64,000 nucleotides of DNA from positions 1-64,000 of the forward strand of contig NZ_SNYO01000009.1 of assembly GCF_004363095.1 (NCBI RefSeq), given 5' to 3'. Within the stretch, counting starts at the first letter, position 1. Each line of letters starts with the position of its first letter. A model generated the notes under the pieces. It was not told where the DNA came from, did no database searches, and worked only from the letters and a program-made list of their open reading frames with translations. Below are positions 27,912-36,284 of the stretch, one piece after another. This DNA is from Actinomycetospora succinea (GTDB taxonomy: Bacteria; Actinomycetota; Actinomycetes; Mycobacteriales; Pseudonocardiaceae). Both the position numbers and the translations under genes were made by a program.

Positions 27912-29069
27912 TCACCGTGGGAGGCGGGCGATGTCCTGCGTGTCGACCCGCTCGGCGGTGACCACCCCGATGCCGGCGATCTCCGTCGTGTCACCGCTGT
28001 CCAGGGTGGACAGCGGGGCGAGTTCCGGGTGCTGGAAGTCGCCCGCGTGGCAGCGGGGGCAGGGGTCCTCGGCGGGCCCTGCTCCGCCGGGTGCCGGCTC
28101 CTTCACGACGCCCGGGCCGCGCTGCTCCGGCTCCGCGAGAAGCGATCCGTCCGGCGACGGCTGCTGCGGAGGGACGACGCCCGGGTTGCCGTTGCCCGGC
28201 AGCGAGCCGGGCTGCCCGCGGCCCGGGTCCCGCTGACCGGCGATCCCGTCCGCACCGGGCCCCTGGACGAGGCCGCCGCCCTCCCCCGGCCGTGGCCCGG
28301 GACGGACGACCCCCGGGTTGCCGTTCGCGGGCCGGTGGGCCGGGCGGTGGTGGAGCCGCGGCGCATCCTCGCCACGACCGCCGCCGCGACCCGCGGCACG
28401 GTGGTCGCCCTGTCCGCGCGCTGCGGCGCGGGAGCTGGATCCCTCGCGCCCGGCCCGCTCCTCGCCGTTCCGGTCGGCCGATCCCTGCTGCTCTCGGGCC
28501 GCGCGCGGGGCGCTCTCCGAGGTGCCGTCCGAGCCCCCGGTACGGCGCAGGGTGCCGGTCTGCGTGCCGTCGCCCAGCTCCACCCACCCCGCGGTGTACC
28601 CGCCGCCGGTCGGGCCCTGCGCGGCGTACCAGCCTGCTGTGCCCGTCGCCGGCACGGTCGCGAAGTGCTGCGGTACCCCGCCGGCCGCGGTGAAGGTGCC
28701 CTGCGACGCCCCGTCGCGCAGGTCGACGCGCAGCGTCGCCCCGCGCGGTGAGCGCAGCTCGGCGTGATCACCGTCGGCGGGCCCGGCGAACCGTTCCCCC
28801 AGCCCTGCCGGGCCATCACAGACGTAGGCGACGACCTGGTCGTCCTGGGCCACCACCGCGATCAGCGCGGCCGAGCCGTCGACCCGGCCGACCGAGTCGA
28901 GCGTCGGCGCCGCGAACGGGTCGGCGACCGCGAGGGTGCCGCCCGCGAGCCCGGCGGCCAGCACCGCCGCCGCTGTCCAGCTCACGAGCCGGCGTCGGCG
29001 CGGCTTCCCGGTGTCGAGCCCAGGGGGCGTGTCGGTGTCGTGGGTGGTGGTGTCGATCTGCGTGGTCAT
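27912..29069 (-). CDS. single-pass membrane protein with Gly/Pro-rich region, function unknown
   Basis: 385-aa protein. Its cytoplasmic N-terminus (about 27 residues, ending RRRR) precedes one membrane helix (SWTAAAVLAAGLAGGTLAV, about 29-48). A compact extracytoplasmic domain of about 120 residues follows (VAQDDQVVAYVCDGPAGLGERF ... GWVELGDGTQTG). A long disordered stretch carries three NGNPGVV / RGPGVV repeats. The tail has DPCPRCHAGDFQHPELAPL, a C-x-x-C-H motif resembling a haem or zinc site. The ATG at 29069 follows AAGGACCCGCC. Topology resembles anti-sigma or cell-surface regulators, but no family is recognised. Confidence 0.7.
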   Translation of the reverse strand: MTTQIDTTTHDTDTPPGLDTGKPRRRRLVSWTAAAVLAAGLAGGTLAVADPFAAPTLDSVGRVDGSAALIAVVAQDDQVVAYVCDGPAGLGERFAGPADGDHAELRSPRGATLRVDLRDGASQGTFTAAGGVPQHFATVPATGTAGWYAAQGPTGGGYTAGWVELGDGTQTGTLRRTGGSDGTSESAPRAAREQQGSADRNGEERAGREGSSSRAAARGQGDHRAAGRGGGRGEDAPRLHHRPAHRPANGNPGVVRPGPRPGEGGGLVQGPGADGIAGQRDPGRGQPGSLPGNGNPGVVPPQQPSPDGSLLAEPEQRGPGVVKEPAPGGAGPAEDPCPRCHAGDFQHPELAPLSTLDSGDTTEIAGIGVVTAERVDTQDIARLPR

Positions 29070-29209
29070 GGCGGGTCCTTCCCGGACGTCTCGTGGTGCT
29101 CGACTGATCGAGCCCGAGAATCCGTCCCGGCCCACGTCGCCGACATCGGCGACGACCACCCACCTCGGCGGGCACCGCCGCCCACATCGACGGCGCGGAT
29201 GCCCTGGCC

Positions 29210-29938
29210 CTACTCCCGGTCGAGCCGGGCGCGCAGGTGCAGGAACACCGGTAGCCGCTGCCAGCGGCGGTGGCTGTCGTCGCGCACCGCCGCGGCGGGG
29301 GCGACGGGCTCCCGGAGCGCCTCGACGACGAAGCCGCTGCGCTCGAGCGCGCGCGTGTAGTCCTCGAGCGGGTGGTGGAACGAGTGGAAGGTGATCTCCA
29401 GACCGTCGCGCTCGATCCGGTCGGCGTACCGGCGCCCCGCGAAGTACGAGCCCTCGATGACGTAGGGGCTCCCGGCCTCGCGCGACACGAACCCGCCCGC
29501 CGAGTTGATCGGGTGCACGACGGCCGCGCAGAGCAGGCCGCCGGGGACCAGGACGCGGGCGATCTCGTCGACGGCGCCGGGCAGGTCGTCGAGGTCGTGC
29601 AGGACCATGAACGCGACGGCGAGGTCCGCGACGTCGTCGGCCAGCGGGAGGGCCGCCGCGTCCGCGAGCAGCACGGGCACCGACGGGTCGCTCCCGCGGG
29701 CCGCCGCCAGCAGGGTCGGGGAGCCGTCGACGCCGACGACACAGTGCCCGGCGGCGCGGAGCGTCCGGGAGAGCCGCCCCTCGCCGCAGCCGACGTCCAC
29801 GGTCCGGCGTCCCGGGGCGGGCAGCAGCGGCAGGAACGCCTCCCGGTGCCACTCGTCGTAGCTGTCGTGGCCGGGGCGCCGCGCCCACGCGATCCAGCGC
29901 TCGGCCTCGCCCTCCCAGGCGTCGCGGAGATCGGACAC
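29210..29938 (-). CDS. class I SAM-dependent methyltransferase
   Basis: 242-aa methyltransferase: motif I VDVGCGEGRLSRTL, acidic loop GVDGSPTLL, motif II LADAAALPLADDVADLAVAFMVLHDLDDL and motif III IARVLVPGGLLCAAVVHP. The layout matches UbiE/Methyltransf_11-type small-molecule enzymes. A TAGGCT -10 box (29947-29952 on the plus strand, read in reverse) lies eight bases before GTG 29938, so the transcript is probably leaderless. It is divergent from the D-erythronate gene pair. Substrate not predictable. Confidence 0.82.
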   Translation of the reverse strand: MSDLRDAWEGEAERWIAWARRPGHDSYDEWHREAFLPLLPAPGRRTVDVGCGEGRLSRTLRAAGHCVVGVDGSPTLLAAARGSDPSVPVLLADAAALPLADDVADLAVAFMVLHDLDDLPGAVDEIARVLVPGGLLCAAVVHPINSAGGFVSREAGSPYVIEGSYFAGRRYADRIERDGLEITFHSFHHPLEDYTRALERSGFVVEALREPVAPAAAVRDDSHRRWQRLPVFLHLRARLDRE

Positions 29939-29972
29939 GGGTGACGAGCCTACGAGCTGAGAGCATGGCGCG

Positions 29973-31328
29973 ATGGGACGAGGACGGCTCGCGGAGCTGC
30001 CGCCGGTCCGGGCCGTGCCCGCCGAGCAGGTCGCGGACGCGCTGGCCGGGACGCCGACGGTCGTGGTCCTCGACGACGACCCCACCGGCACACAGACGAT
30101 CCGCGACCTCCCGGTGCTCACGCGCTGGTCCGCCGACGACGTCGACTGGGCGCTCGCGCAAGGCACGCCGGCGTTCTTCGTCCTCACCAACACCCGCAGC
30201 CTCGGCCCCGACGACGCCGCCGCGCGCACCCGCGAAGTCGTGCGGACCTGCCTCGACGCCGCCCGGCGAGCCGGCGTGGAGGTCGTCTTCGCCAGCCGCA
30301 GCGACTCCACCCTGCGCGGCCACTTCCCCCTCGAGACCGACGTGATCGCCGACGAGACGGGCGCGCCCGACGCCGTGGTCCTCGCACCGGCCTACACCGA
30401 CGCCGGCCGGGTCACGCTCGACGGCGTGCACTGGCTGCGCGACGGCGACGAGCTCACCCCGGTCGCCGAGAGCGAGTTCGCCGCCGACGCCACCTTCGGC
30501 TACCGCTCCTCCCGGCTCGCCGACTGGGTCGCCGAGAAGAGCGGCGGCGCGGTCACCGACGTCGCCGAGGTGCGCCTCGACGACCTCCGGGCCGGGCCGC
30601 CCACCCTCCCGCGAGCGCAGGTCGTCGTCCTCGACGCCCTCGTCGACGACGACCTGCGCGCCGCCGTCCTCGCGATCCTCGCCGCCGAGCGGGACGGCGC
30701 CCGGTACGTCTACCGCGTCGGCCCCTCCTTCGTGCGCGCCCGCGTCAGCCAGCCCGAGCAGCCGCCGATCGCCGACGACGAGCTGCGCGGCGCCGTCGGG
30801 CGAGGTCACGGGCTCGTCGTCGTCGGCTCCCACGTCGGCCGGACCAGTCGCCAGCTCGAGCACCTCGCCGCCCGCCGCGACCTCGCCCGCGTCGAGATCG
30901 ACGTCCCGCGGGTGCTCGACGGGGACGACGGGCACCTGGAGCACGTGGCGAGCCAGGTCCTCGAGCGCCTGGGCACGAGCACCACCGTCCTCGCCACCTC
31001 CCGCACCCTCGTGACCGGCCGCGACGAGGCCGAGAGCCTCGAGATCGCGCGGCGGGTCAGCGCCGCGCTCACCGGCGTCACCGCCCGGGTCGTCGCCGCC
31101 GATCCGCCCGCCTACGTCCTCGCCAAGGGCGGCATCACGTCGTCCGACGTCGCCACCGTGTCGCTGCGCGCCGACCGCGCCTGGGTGCGCGGCTCGCTGC
31201 TGCCGGGGATCGTGTCGCTCTGGGCACCGACGAGCGGGCCGCCGCTCGTGGTGTTCGCCGGGAACGTCGGCGGCGACGACGCCCTGGCCGACGTCGTCGA
31301 CCGCCTGGAGGCCGCCGCATGCGCGTGA
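29973..31328 (+). CDS. four-carbon acid sugar kinase family protein (DUF1537)
   Basis: 451-aa kinase of the family defined for acid-sugar catabolism (3-oxo-tetronate 4-kinase, erythronate/threonate kinases). The N-terminal substrate domain has VVLDDDPTGTQTIRDLPVL and SRSDSTLRGHFPLE. The C-terminal nucleotide-binding domain has GSHVGRTSRQLEHL and YVLAKGGITSSDVA. The next gene, overlapping by ten bases, looks like D-erythronate dehydrogenase. By the published pathway logic this enzyme would then phosphorylate 3-oxo-tetronate to its 4-phosphate. The OtnC-type decarboxylase and OtnI isomerase of that pathway are absent from this window. ATG 29973 preferred; GAGAGC upstream is a modest ribosome site. 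Confidence 0.85.
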   Translation: MGRGRLAELPPVRAVPAEQVADALAGTPTVVVLDDDPTGTQTIRDLPVLTRWSADDVDWALAQGTPAFFVLTNTRSLGPDDAAARTREVVRTCLDAARRAGVEVVFASRSDSTLRGHFPLETDVIADETGAPDAVVLAPAYTDAGRVTLDGVHWLRDGDELTPVAESEFAADATFGYRSSRLADWVAEKSGGAVTDVAEVRLDDLRAGPPTLPRAQVVVLDALVDDDLRAAVLAILAAERDGARYVYRVGPSFVRARVSQPEQPPIADDELRGAVGRGHGLVVVGSHVGRTSRQLEHLAARRDLARVEIDVPRVLDGDDGHLEHVASQVLERLGTSTTVLATSRTLVTGRDEAESLEIARRVSAALTGVTARVVAADPPAYVLAKGGITSSDVATVSLRADRAWVRGSLLPGIVSLWAPTSGPPLVVFAGNVGGDDALADVVDRLEAAACA

Positions 31329-32278
31329 TCGTCACCGGCGGTGCCGGTTTCCTCGGGACGCTGCTGTGCCGCCGGCTGCTCGCCGGGCCCGTGGGGATCG
31401 GCGGGACGACGGCCGAGGTCAGCCGGCTGACCGTGGTCGACCTCGTCGCCCCTGCTGACGACGTCGCCGCCGACCCGCGCGTCGAGCACGTGGAGGGAGA
31501 GCTGAGCCGGACCCTCGGCGACGAGGCCGACGCGGTCTTCCACCTCGCGGGCGTCGTCAGCGGCGCGGCCGAGGCCGACTTCGACGCCGGCATGCACACC
31601 AACCTCGACGGCACCCGCGCCGTCCTCGAGTACGCCCGCGGCCACGCCATGCCGCCGGTGCTCGTCTTCACCAGCTCCCTCGCGGTGTTCGGCAGCGATC
31701 CGGCGATCGGCCCCGTCGGCCCGGTCGACGACGACACGCTCCCCCGCCCGCAGTCGAGCTACGGCATCCAGAAGTTCGTCGGCGAGCAGCTCGTCGCCGA
31801 CTACACCCGCAAGGGCTTCGTCCGCGGGCGCTCGGTGCGGTTGATGACGGTGTCGGTGCGCCCCGGGCGCCCCAACGCCGCGGCCTCGAGCTTCCTGTCG
31901 AGCATCGTCCGCGAGCCCCTCGCCGGCGAGCGCGCCGTCTGCCCGGCGCCGCCGGACATGCCCGTCGCGCTGTCCTCGCCCGACCGGACCCTCGAGGGCA
32001 TCCTCCGGGCCGCCGAGGTCGACGACGCCACCTGGGGCAGCCGCACCGCGATGAACCTGCCGGCCCTCACCACGACCCCTCGCGAGATGACGGCCGCGCT
32101 CGACCGCGTCGCCGGCGCGGGCACCAGCGACCTCGTCGACTGGGTCGAGGACCCCGCGGTCGTCGCGATCGTCGGCAGCTGGCCCCCGAGCTTCACGACC
32201 CCGCGCGCCCACGCGCTCGGCCTGCGCGCCGACGACTCCTACGACGACGTGATCACGAGCTACCGCGACCGCACCTGA
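31319..32278 (+). CDS. denD: NAD-dependent epimerase/dehydratase family, D-erythronate dehydrogenase-like
   Basis: 319-aa extended short-chain dehydrogenase. It has an N-terminal TGGAGFLG NAD site, the catalytic Ser region VFTSSLAVFGS and the Tyr/Lys pair in SSYGIQKFVGEQ. LMTVSVRPGRPNAAASSF matches the DenD group closely as I remember it. DenD oxidises D-erythronate to 3-oxo-tetronate, the substrate of the DUF1537 kinase; the ten-base overlap with that kinase makes the pairing convincing. The ATG at 31319 lies within the kinase's last codons. Cytosolic, part of a two-gene catabolic operon. Confidence 0.85.
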   Translation: MRVIVTGGAGFLGTLLCRRLLAGPVGIGGTTAEVSRLTVVDLVAPADDVAADPRVEHVEGELSRTLGDEADAVFHLAGVVSGAAEADFDAGMHTNLDGTRAVLEYARGHAMPPVLVFTSSLAVFGSDPAIGPVGPVDDDTLPRPQSSYGIQKFVGEQLVADYTRKGFVRGRSVRLMTVSVRPGRPNAAASSFLSSIVREPLAGERAVCPAPPDMPVALSSPDRTLEGILRAAEVDDATWGSRTAMNLPALTTTPREMTAALDRVAGAGTSDLVDWVEDPAVVAIVGSWPPSFTTPRAHALGLRADDSYDDVITSYRDRT

Positions 32279-32282
32279 CGAT

Positions 32283-32301
32283 GCAGGCAAGGCTGCCCTA
32301 A
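32283..32301. promoter_or_regulatory. weak candidate DtxR/IdeR iron box
   Basis: Nineteen bases containing AAGGCTGCCCTAA agree at 13 of 19 positions with the TTAGGTTAGGCTAACCTAA consensus, about 45 bases upstream of the small membrane protein gene. Much weaker than the site at 4656; could be chance. Confidence 0.3.
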
Positions 32302-32345
32302 GGTCGATCCGGACAGAACGCCACGGATCGTTCACGAGGGGTGTC

Positions 32346-32753
32346 ATGAGCAGCACCGTCAGCGCGCGCACCGTCCCGCCCGCCGCGCCGCCCGCCCGGA
32401 TCGCGCTGTCGGTCGTGATCGCGGCCGTCGTGGCGGCGGTCGTCAACACGCTGATCGGCCTGCTGGTCGGCGTCATCGAGGGCACCGGCTACAACCCGAC
32501 CACCGCGATCACCTACAGCGTGATCGGCGTGCTCGTCGGCCTCGTCGGCTGGGTCCTGATCCGGCGGTTCGCGCCACGCCCCGCCGCAGTGCTGCGCTGG
32601 GTCGTGCCGCTCGTGGTGGTCTTGAGCTTCGTCCCCGACCTCTACCTGCTCACCTTCGGGATGTCGGTGCTGCTGGTGATCGCACTGATGGTCATGCACG
32701 TCGTGGTCGCGGCGGTCGCGGTGCCGGCCTTCCGGCGCGTGCTCCCGGTCTGA
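32346..32753 (+). CDS. four-helix membrane protein (DUF6069-like)
   Basis: 135-aa integral membrane protein with hydrophobic segments at about 20-42, 58-75, 84-102 and 104-127. It resembles the small DUF6069 family of actinobacterial membrane proteins (conserved N-T-x2-G near the end of the first helix and P-D in the third). The ATG at 32346 follows CGAGGGGTGTC. It ends one base before the convergent acyl-CoA dehydrogenase stop. No function is known; an iron-box-like sequence lies upstream. Confidence 0.72.
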   Translation: MSSTVSARTVPPAAPPARIALSVVIAAVVAAVVNTLIGLLVGVIEGTGYNPTTAITYSVIGVLVGLVGWVLIRRFAPRPAAVLRWVVPLVVVLSFVPDLYLLTFGMSVLLVIALMVMHVVVAAVAVPAFRRVLPV

Positions 32754-32754
32754 G

Positions 32755-33981
32755 TCACGCCATCCCGGACGCCGCCAGCGGGTCCCAGCCCGGCGTCCGG
32801 AACAGGTCCTGCAGCTGGCGGCGCCGGACGCCGATGTTGCTGCCCTCGATCACCGGGTAGGCCAGCGCCTCGTGCAGGTGCCCGACGATCGGGAAGTTCG
32901 CGTCGTAGGCCGTGACCCCGACGAGCTTCACGAGGTCGTTGACCACGTCGACGCCGGTCTCGGACCCGACGACCTTCGCGTGCAGCGCGAGCTCCGGGGC
33001 GCTCGGGTGCTGCGCCATCACGGCGTCCAGCGCCCGCCAGGCGAGCAGGCGCACCGCCTCGATCCGGCCCTTGGCGTCGGCGAGGACGTCGGACACCGCC
33101 TGGTGCTCGATGATCGGCACCGGGCCGCCGCGGGTCTCGGTGGTGGCGAACCGGTAGGCGATGTCGAAGGCCTCGCGCATCGCGGCCACCGCGAAGATGC
33201 CGATCGACGCCCCGCTCGGGAAGAACGCGTTGCGGGTCAGCGCGACCCCCTGCCCCTCGGCGCCGAGCAGGTTGGCCCGCGGCACCCGGACGTCGTGCAG
33301 CCGGACCCGCGAGGTCAGGCAGCCGCGCAGGCCGGGGAGGTCGTAGTGCTCCTCGACCTCGATCCGGCCGGCCAGGTGCTCGCGCTCGGCGACGAGCAGC
33401 GAGACGCCACCCGGCGCCCGGCAGACGATCGTCATGAGGTCCGGGCCGTCGCCGTCCCACCCCGACAGGTGCGACGCCCACGCCTTCCGCCCGTTGATGA
33501 CGTAGTGGTCGCCGTCGGGCACGGCGGTGGTGCGGGTGCCGGTCGGGGTGTGGAAGTTGGCGCTGCCCTCGGGCTCGCTGTAGGCCATGGCGGCCACCGG
33601 CGCCCCGGAGTCGGCGAGGAACGGCGCGACGAAGCGCGCCACCTGCTCCGGCGTCCCGGCCTCGTAGACCGGCGCGAGCGCGATGAGCGGGCCGGCCATC
33701 GAGATCACGAAGTCGGGGCTCTTCGCCGCCCACTCCTCGATGAAGATCGCCGCGTCCACCCCGCTCGACGCCGCGCCGCCGACCGGGGCCGGGATCAGGC
33801 CCTTGAGGAAGCCCTGGCCGACGGCCTTCTCGAACACCGGCCGGGCGAGCAGCGCGCGGGTCAGCGGGTCGGGCTCGGCGCGCACCGCCGCGGCGAGGTC
33901 GCCCAGGTGCTCCTCCGCGAAGCCGCGCGCGGCGGCCTTGAGCTGCTCTTGCTCCGGGCTCAGCAGGAACGACACGGCCAC
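32755..33981 (-). CDS. acyl-CoA dehydrogenase-family flavoprotein
   Basis: 408-aa acyl-CoA dehydrogenase fold: N-terminal helical domain, middle beta domain (AAMAYSEPEGSANFHT, then INGRKAWASH) and C-terminal helical domain ending VIEGSNIGVRRRQLQDLF, where the Glu of IEGSN aligns with the usual catalytic glutamate position. The GTG at 33981 is chosen for GGAGGAG at five bases. A tandem direct repeat, likely an AraC-type activator site, lies just upstream, and the AraC-family gene ends 100 bases away on the same strand. The enzyme probably oxidises a CoA thioester in a small catabolic branch; the substrate is not evident. Confidence 0.85.
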   Translation of the reverse strand: MAVSFLLSPEQEQLKAAARGFAEEHLGDLAAAVRAEPDPLTRALLARPVFEKAVGQGFLKGLIPAPVGGAASSGVDAAIFIEEWAAKSPDFVISMAGPLIALAPVYEAGTPEQVARFVAPFLADSGAPVAAMAYSEPEGSANFHTPTGTRTTAVPDGDHYVINGRKAWASHLSGWDGDGPDLMTIVCRAPGGVSLLVAEREHLAGRIEVEEHYDLPGLRGCLTSRVRLHDVRVPRANLLGAEGQGVALTRNAFFPSGASIGIFAVAAMREAFDIAYRFATTETRGGPVPIIEHQAVSDVLADAKGRIEAVRLLAWRALDAVMAQHPSAPELALHAKVVGSETGVDVVNDLVKLVGVTAYDANFPIVGHLHEALAYPVIEGSNIGVRRRQLQDLFRTPGWDPLAASGMA

Positions 33982-34045
33982 GACGACTCCTCCGGGTGCG
34001 GGTCCGTCGAGCCTGGCCCTGCGCAGCGCGCCCGTCTCGGCCGTC

Positions 34046-34078
34046 CGTGCACGCCGACCGTGCCGTTCGTGCACGCCG
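34046..34078. promoter_or_regulatory. 11-bp direct repeat, candidate AraC-family activator site
   Basis: CGTGCACGCCG occurs at 34046-34056 and again at 34068-34078. The start-to-start spacing is 22 bases, two helical turns, as expected for an AraC-type activator bound on one face of DNA. It lies 65-97 bases upstream of the acyl-CoA dehydrogenase start and directly behind the AraC-family gene. Confidence 0.6.
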
Positions 34079-34081
34079 GTA

Positions 34082-34972
34082 CTAGGGCCGCATCTCCCGC
34101 GGCGACACCCCGAAGCGCCGGCGGAACGCCCGGCTGAACGACGTCGGGTCGTCGAAGCCGTGCGCGGCGGCCACGGCGGTCACCGTCGCGGTCGTCGCCG
34201 GGTCGGCCAGCAGGGACGCGCACCGCTCGAGGCGCCGGCCCCGGACGGCGGCCGCGAACGACTCGTCGGCGCCGGCGAACAGGTTGTGCAGCGTCCGCGG
34301 CGAGATCGCGAACCGTCGGCACACGCCGTGGACGGTCAGGTCGCGGTCGCCGAGGTGGCGGTCGACGTACGCGAGGACGGCGTCGCGGCTCACGCCGTCC
34401 GGGGCAGGAGCGGCCGTCGCCCCCGCCACCGCCGCCGCGAACGAGTCGGCCAGCGCCACCGCCCCGGGCGCGTCCGCGTCCACGGTCCACAGCGCCGACA
34501 TCAGCGCGGTCACCGCGGCCCCCGCGCCGGTCGCGGCCACCGGCCTGCCGAGCTCGGGGCGCCGCCCGCCGAGGGCGTCGTGCGGGACGCGGAACGAGAC
34601 CATCCGCCACGCCCGGTCGAAGCGGAAGAAGTAGGGCTCGGTGGTGTCGACGACGACGAACTCGCCGGGCCGCACGACGCTGGTGCGGTCACCGACGGTG
34701 GTGACGCAGCGGCCGGCGAGCTGCAGGTTGACGAAGAAGTACTCCCCCGCCGTCCGGGCCACCTCGCGGGGACCGTGGTCGGTGCGCTGGGCCTGGGCGG
34801 CGATGCGCGCCCGGTTCAGCGCCGCCAGCGGCTTCGTCTCGACGGTGGCCGCGAACCCGCGCAGGTCGGTGGTCCGGTGCGGCGTCAGCGGGACGAAGGC
34901 CTCGCAGATGACCTCGCGCCAGTAGCCGAACTGCTCGCGGGCGGGCAGCTCGGCGATGTCCCAGACCGCCAC
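34082..34972 (-). CDS. AraC-family transcriptional regulator
   Basis: 296-aa regulator. Residues 1-180 are an AraC-binding-like sensor domain (cupin-type strands, for example FFVNLQLAGRCVT and RPGEFVVVDTTEPYFF). The C-terminal pair of helix-turn-helix units includes LTVHGVCRRFAISPRTLHNLF and AAAHGFDDPTSFSRAFRRRFG, ending SPREMRP. The GTG at 34972 sits eight bases after GGAGG; an in-frame GTG three codons earlier abuts that site and is less likely. It probably activates the downstream acyl-CoA dehydrogenase through the 22-base-spaced direct repeat. Effector unknown, perhaps an aromatic or amine compound as in FeaR-like members. Confidence 0.85.
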   Translation of the reverse strand: MAVWDIAELPAREQFGYWREVICEAFVPLTPHRTTDLRGFAATVETKPLAALNRARIAAQAQRTDHGPREVARTAGEYFFVNLQLAGRCVTTVGDRTSVVRPGEFVVVDTTEPYFFRFDRAWRMVSFRVPHDALGGRRPELGRPVAATGAGAAVTALMSALWTVDADAPGAVALADSFAAAVAGATAAPAPDGVSRDAVLAYVDRHLGDRDLTVHGVCRRFAISPRTLHNLFAGADESFAAAVRGRRLERCASLLADPATTATVTAVAAAHGFDDPTSFSRAFRRRFGVSPREMRP

Positions 34973-35057
34973 GTCGACCACCTCCGGGCCTCATCCTGGC
35001 CCGGCATCGCCGGGTCGGGAACGCAACGCCGGCGTCACACGGACGTCACGCCCCGCC

Positions 35058-35106
35058 TGTCTCCTGTCAGGAGACACGAGTTCATCACAGGAGCAAAGTG
35101 CTCCTG
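35058..35106. promoter_or_regulatory. two CTCCTG/CAGGAG palindromes upstream of the first mgs operon
   Basis: First site 35058-35076: TGTCTCCTG-T-CAGGAGACA, a perfect 19-base palindrome. Second site 35088-35106: CAGGAGCA-AAG-TGCTCCTG, also perfect. A third, looser repeat (AATCTC and GAGATT, 35110-35128) follows. A plausible promoter is TGGTCA (35105-35110) and TAGGTT (35128-35133) with a 17-base spacer, so the second and third repeats would cover it. The same half-site overlaps the start of the XRE-cupin gene at 40438, and a near copy of the first site precedes the second synthetase gene at 56697. Confidence 0.75.
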
Positions 35107-35162
35107 GTCAATCTCCTGCTGAGAGATTAGGTTTCTCGACAAGAGACGAGAAGGGACCTGCG

Positions 35163-36256
35163 ATGACGACGGATACATCCCCGACGGCACCCTCCCCGCT
35201 TTCACCCCCCGAGACCCTCGCCCCGACCCCGCTCACCCTCCCCGAGCCCTCGCTCGCCGACCGCGCCCGGGCCGACGGCGTGCGGTTCCTCCTCGCCATG
35301 TTCGTCGACCTCACCGGCAAGCCCTGCGCCAAGCTGGTGCCGGTCGAGTCGGCCGACGAGCTGCAGCACGAGGGCGTCGGGTTCGCCGGCTACGCGGTCG
35401 GCGCGATCGGGCAGCAGCCGTGCGACCCCGACCTCGTCGCCATCCCGGACGTCTCGAGCTACACCCCGCTGCCGTGGGTCCGCGACGGCCTCGCGCTCGT
35501 GCACTGCGACCCGCACGTCGAGGGCAAGCCCTGGCACTACGCCCCGCGCGTGATCCTCCAGCGGGTCCTCGCCCAGGCGCAGGCCCGCCGGCTGGAGCTC
35601 TTCGCGGGCGCCGAGATCGAGTACTTCCTGGTCCGCCGCGACGACGACGGCTCCGTCGTCCTCGCCGACGCCCTGGACTGCGAGACCAAGCCCTGTTACG
35701 ACGCCCGCGGGCTGACCCGGATGTACGAGCACCTCACCGGGATCTCCGAGGCGATGAACGCGCTCGGGTGGGGCAACTACGCCAACGACCACGAGGACGC
35801 GAACGGGCAGTTCGAGCAGAACTTCGCCTACGCCGACGCCCTGACCACGGCCGACCGCGTCATCACCGCGCGCTACCTCATCTCGATGCTCGCCGAGCAG
35901 CGCGGCATGACCGCCACGTTCATGCCCAAGCCGTTCGCGGCGTCCTCGAGCACGCCCCCGGCATGCAGGCCGTCCTCGCGCCGACCGTGAACTCCTACAA
36001 GCGCACCGGCGCCACCTCGACGCGCTCCGGCGCCACCTCGACGGCGCCACCAACCCCTATCGGGGATGCGCACGAAGTGGGTGCGGTCGTTGCCGCCGTA
36101 GGTCGGGCGGCGCGGCACCCGGTGGTCACCGGCGGCCTCGACGCCGCCGGGCCGGGCGTCGCGGAGTACTTCGCCACGCGCAAGCGCGAGGAGTTCTTCG
36201 ACTGGCACGGCACGGTCGGCCCCTGGGAGCACGACCAGTACCTGACGGCCTTCTGA
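35163..36256 (+). pseudogene. glutamine-synthetase-like gene (GlnT / gamma-glutamylmethylamide synthetase type), deleted and internally inverted
   Basis: The first 260 or so codons are intact: ADGVRFLLAMFVDLTGKPCAKLVP, AGAEIEYFLVRR (metal-binding Glu), DHEDANGQFEQNF and TATFMPKPFA. Immediately after MPKPFA the region that should encode the G-x-H-x-H-x-S catalytic block is gone, the frame shifts, and the first frame stops at 35990. In another frame GVLEHAPGMQAVLAPTVNSYKRTG resumes. A 17-base direct repeat (CCGGCGCCACCTCGACG, twice, 21 bases apart) and a DGATNPY remnant follow. The block TYGGNDRTHFVRIPD is encoded only on the opposite strand (36059-36103). The normal C-terminus (EYFATRKREEFFDWHGTV ... 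DQYLTAF) ends at 36256. The enzyme cannot be functional. The ATG at 35163 follows GAAGGGACC. Operon leader of mgsABC. Confidence 0.85.
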
Positions 36257-36284
36257 CACCCCGAGAAACGAGAGGAGACCGCCC

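Noticed and set aside
35058-35128. CRISPR-like array
   Set aside because: Repeats are short palindromes with unequal spacing and no conserved repeat-spacer units or cas genes; operators fit better.
35873-36259. 128-codon minus-strand frame across the broken synthetase
   Set aside because: It contains TYGGNDRTHFVRIPD only because that segment of the synthetase is inverted. The rest is antisense of the C-terminus, so it is not a gene.
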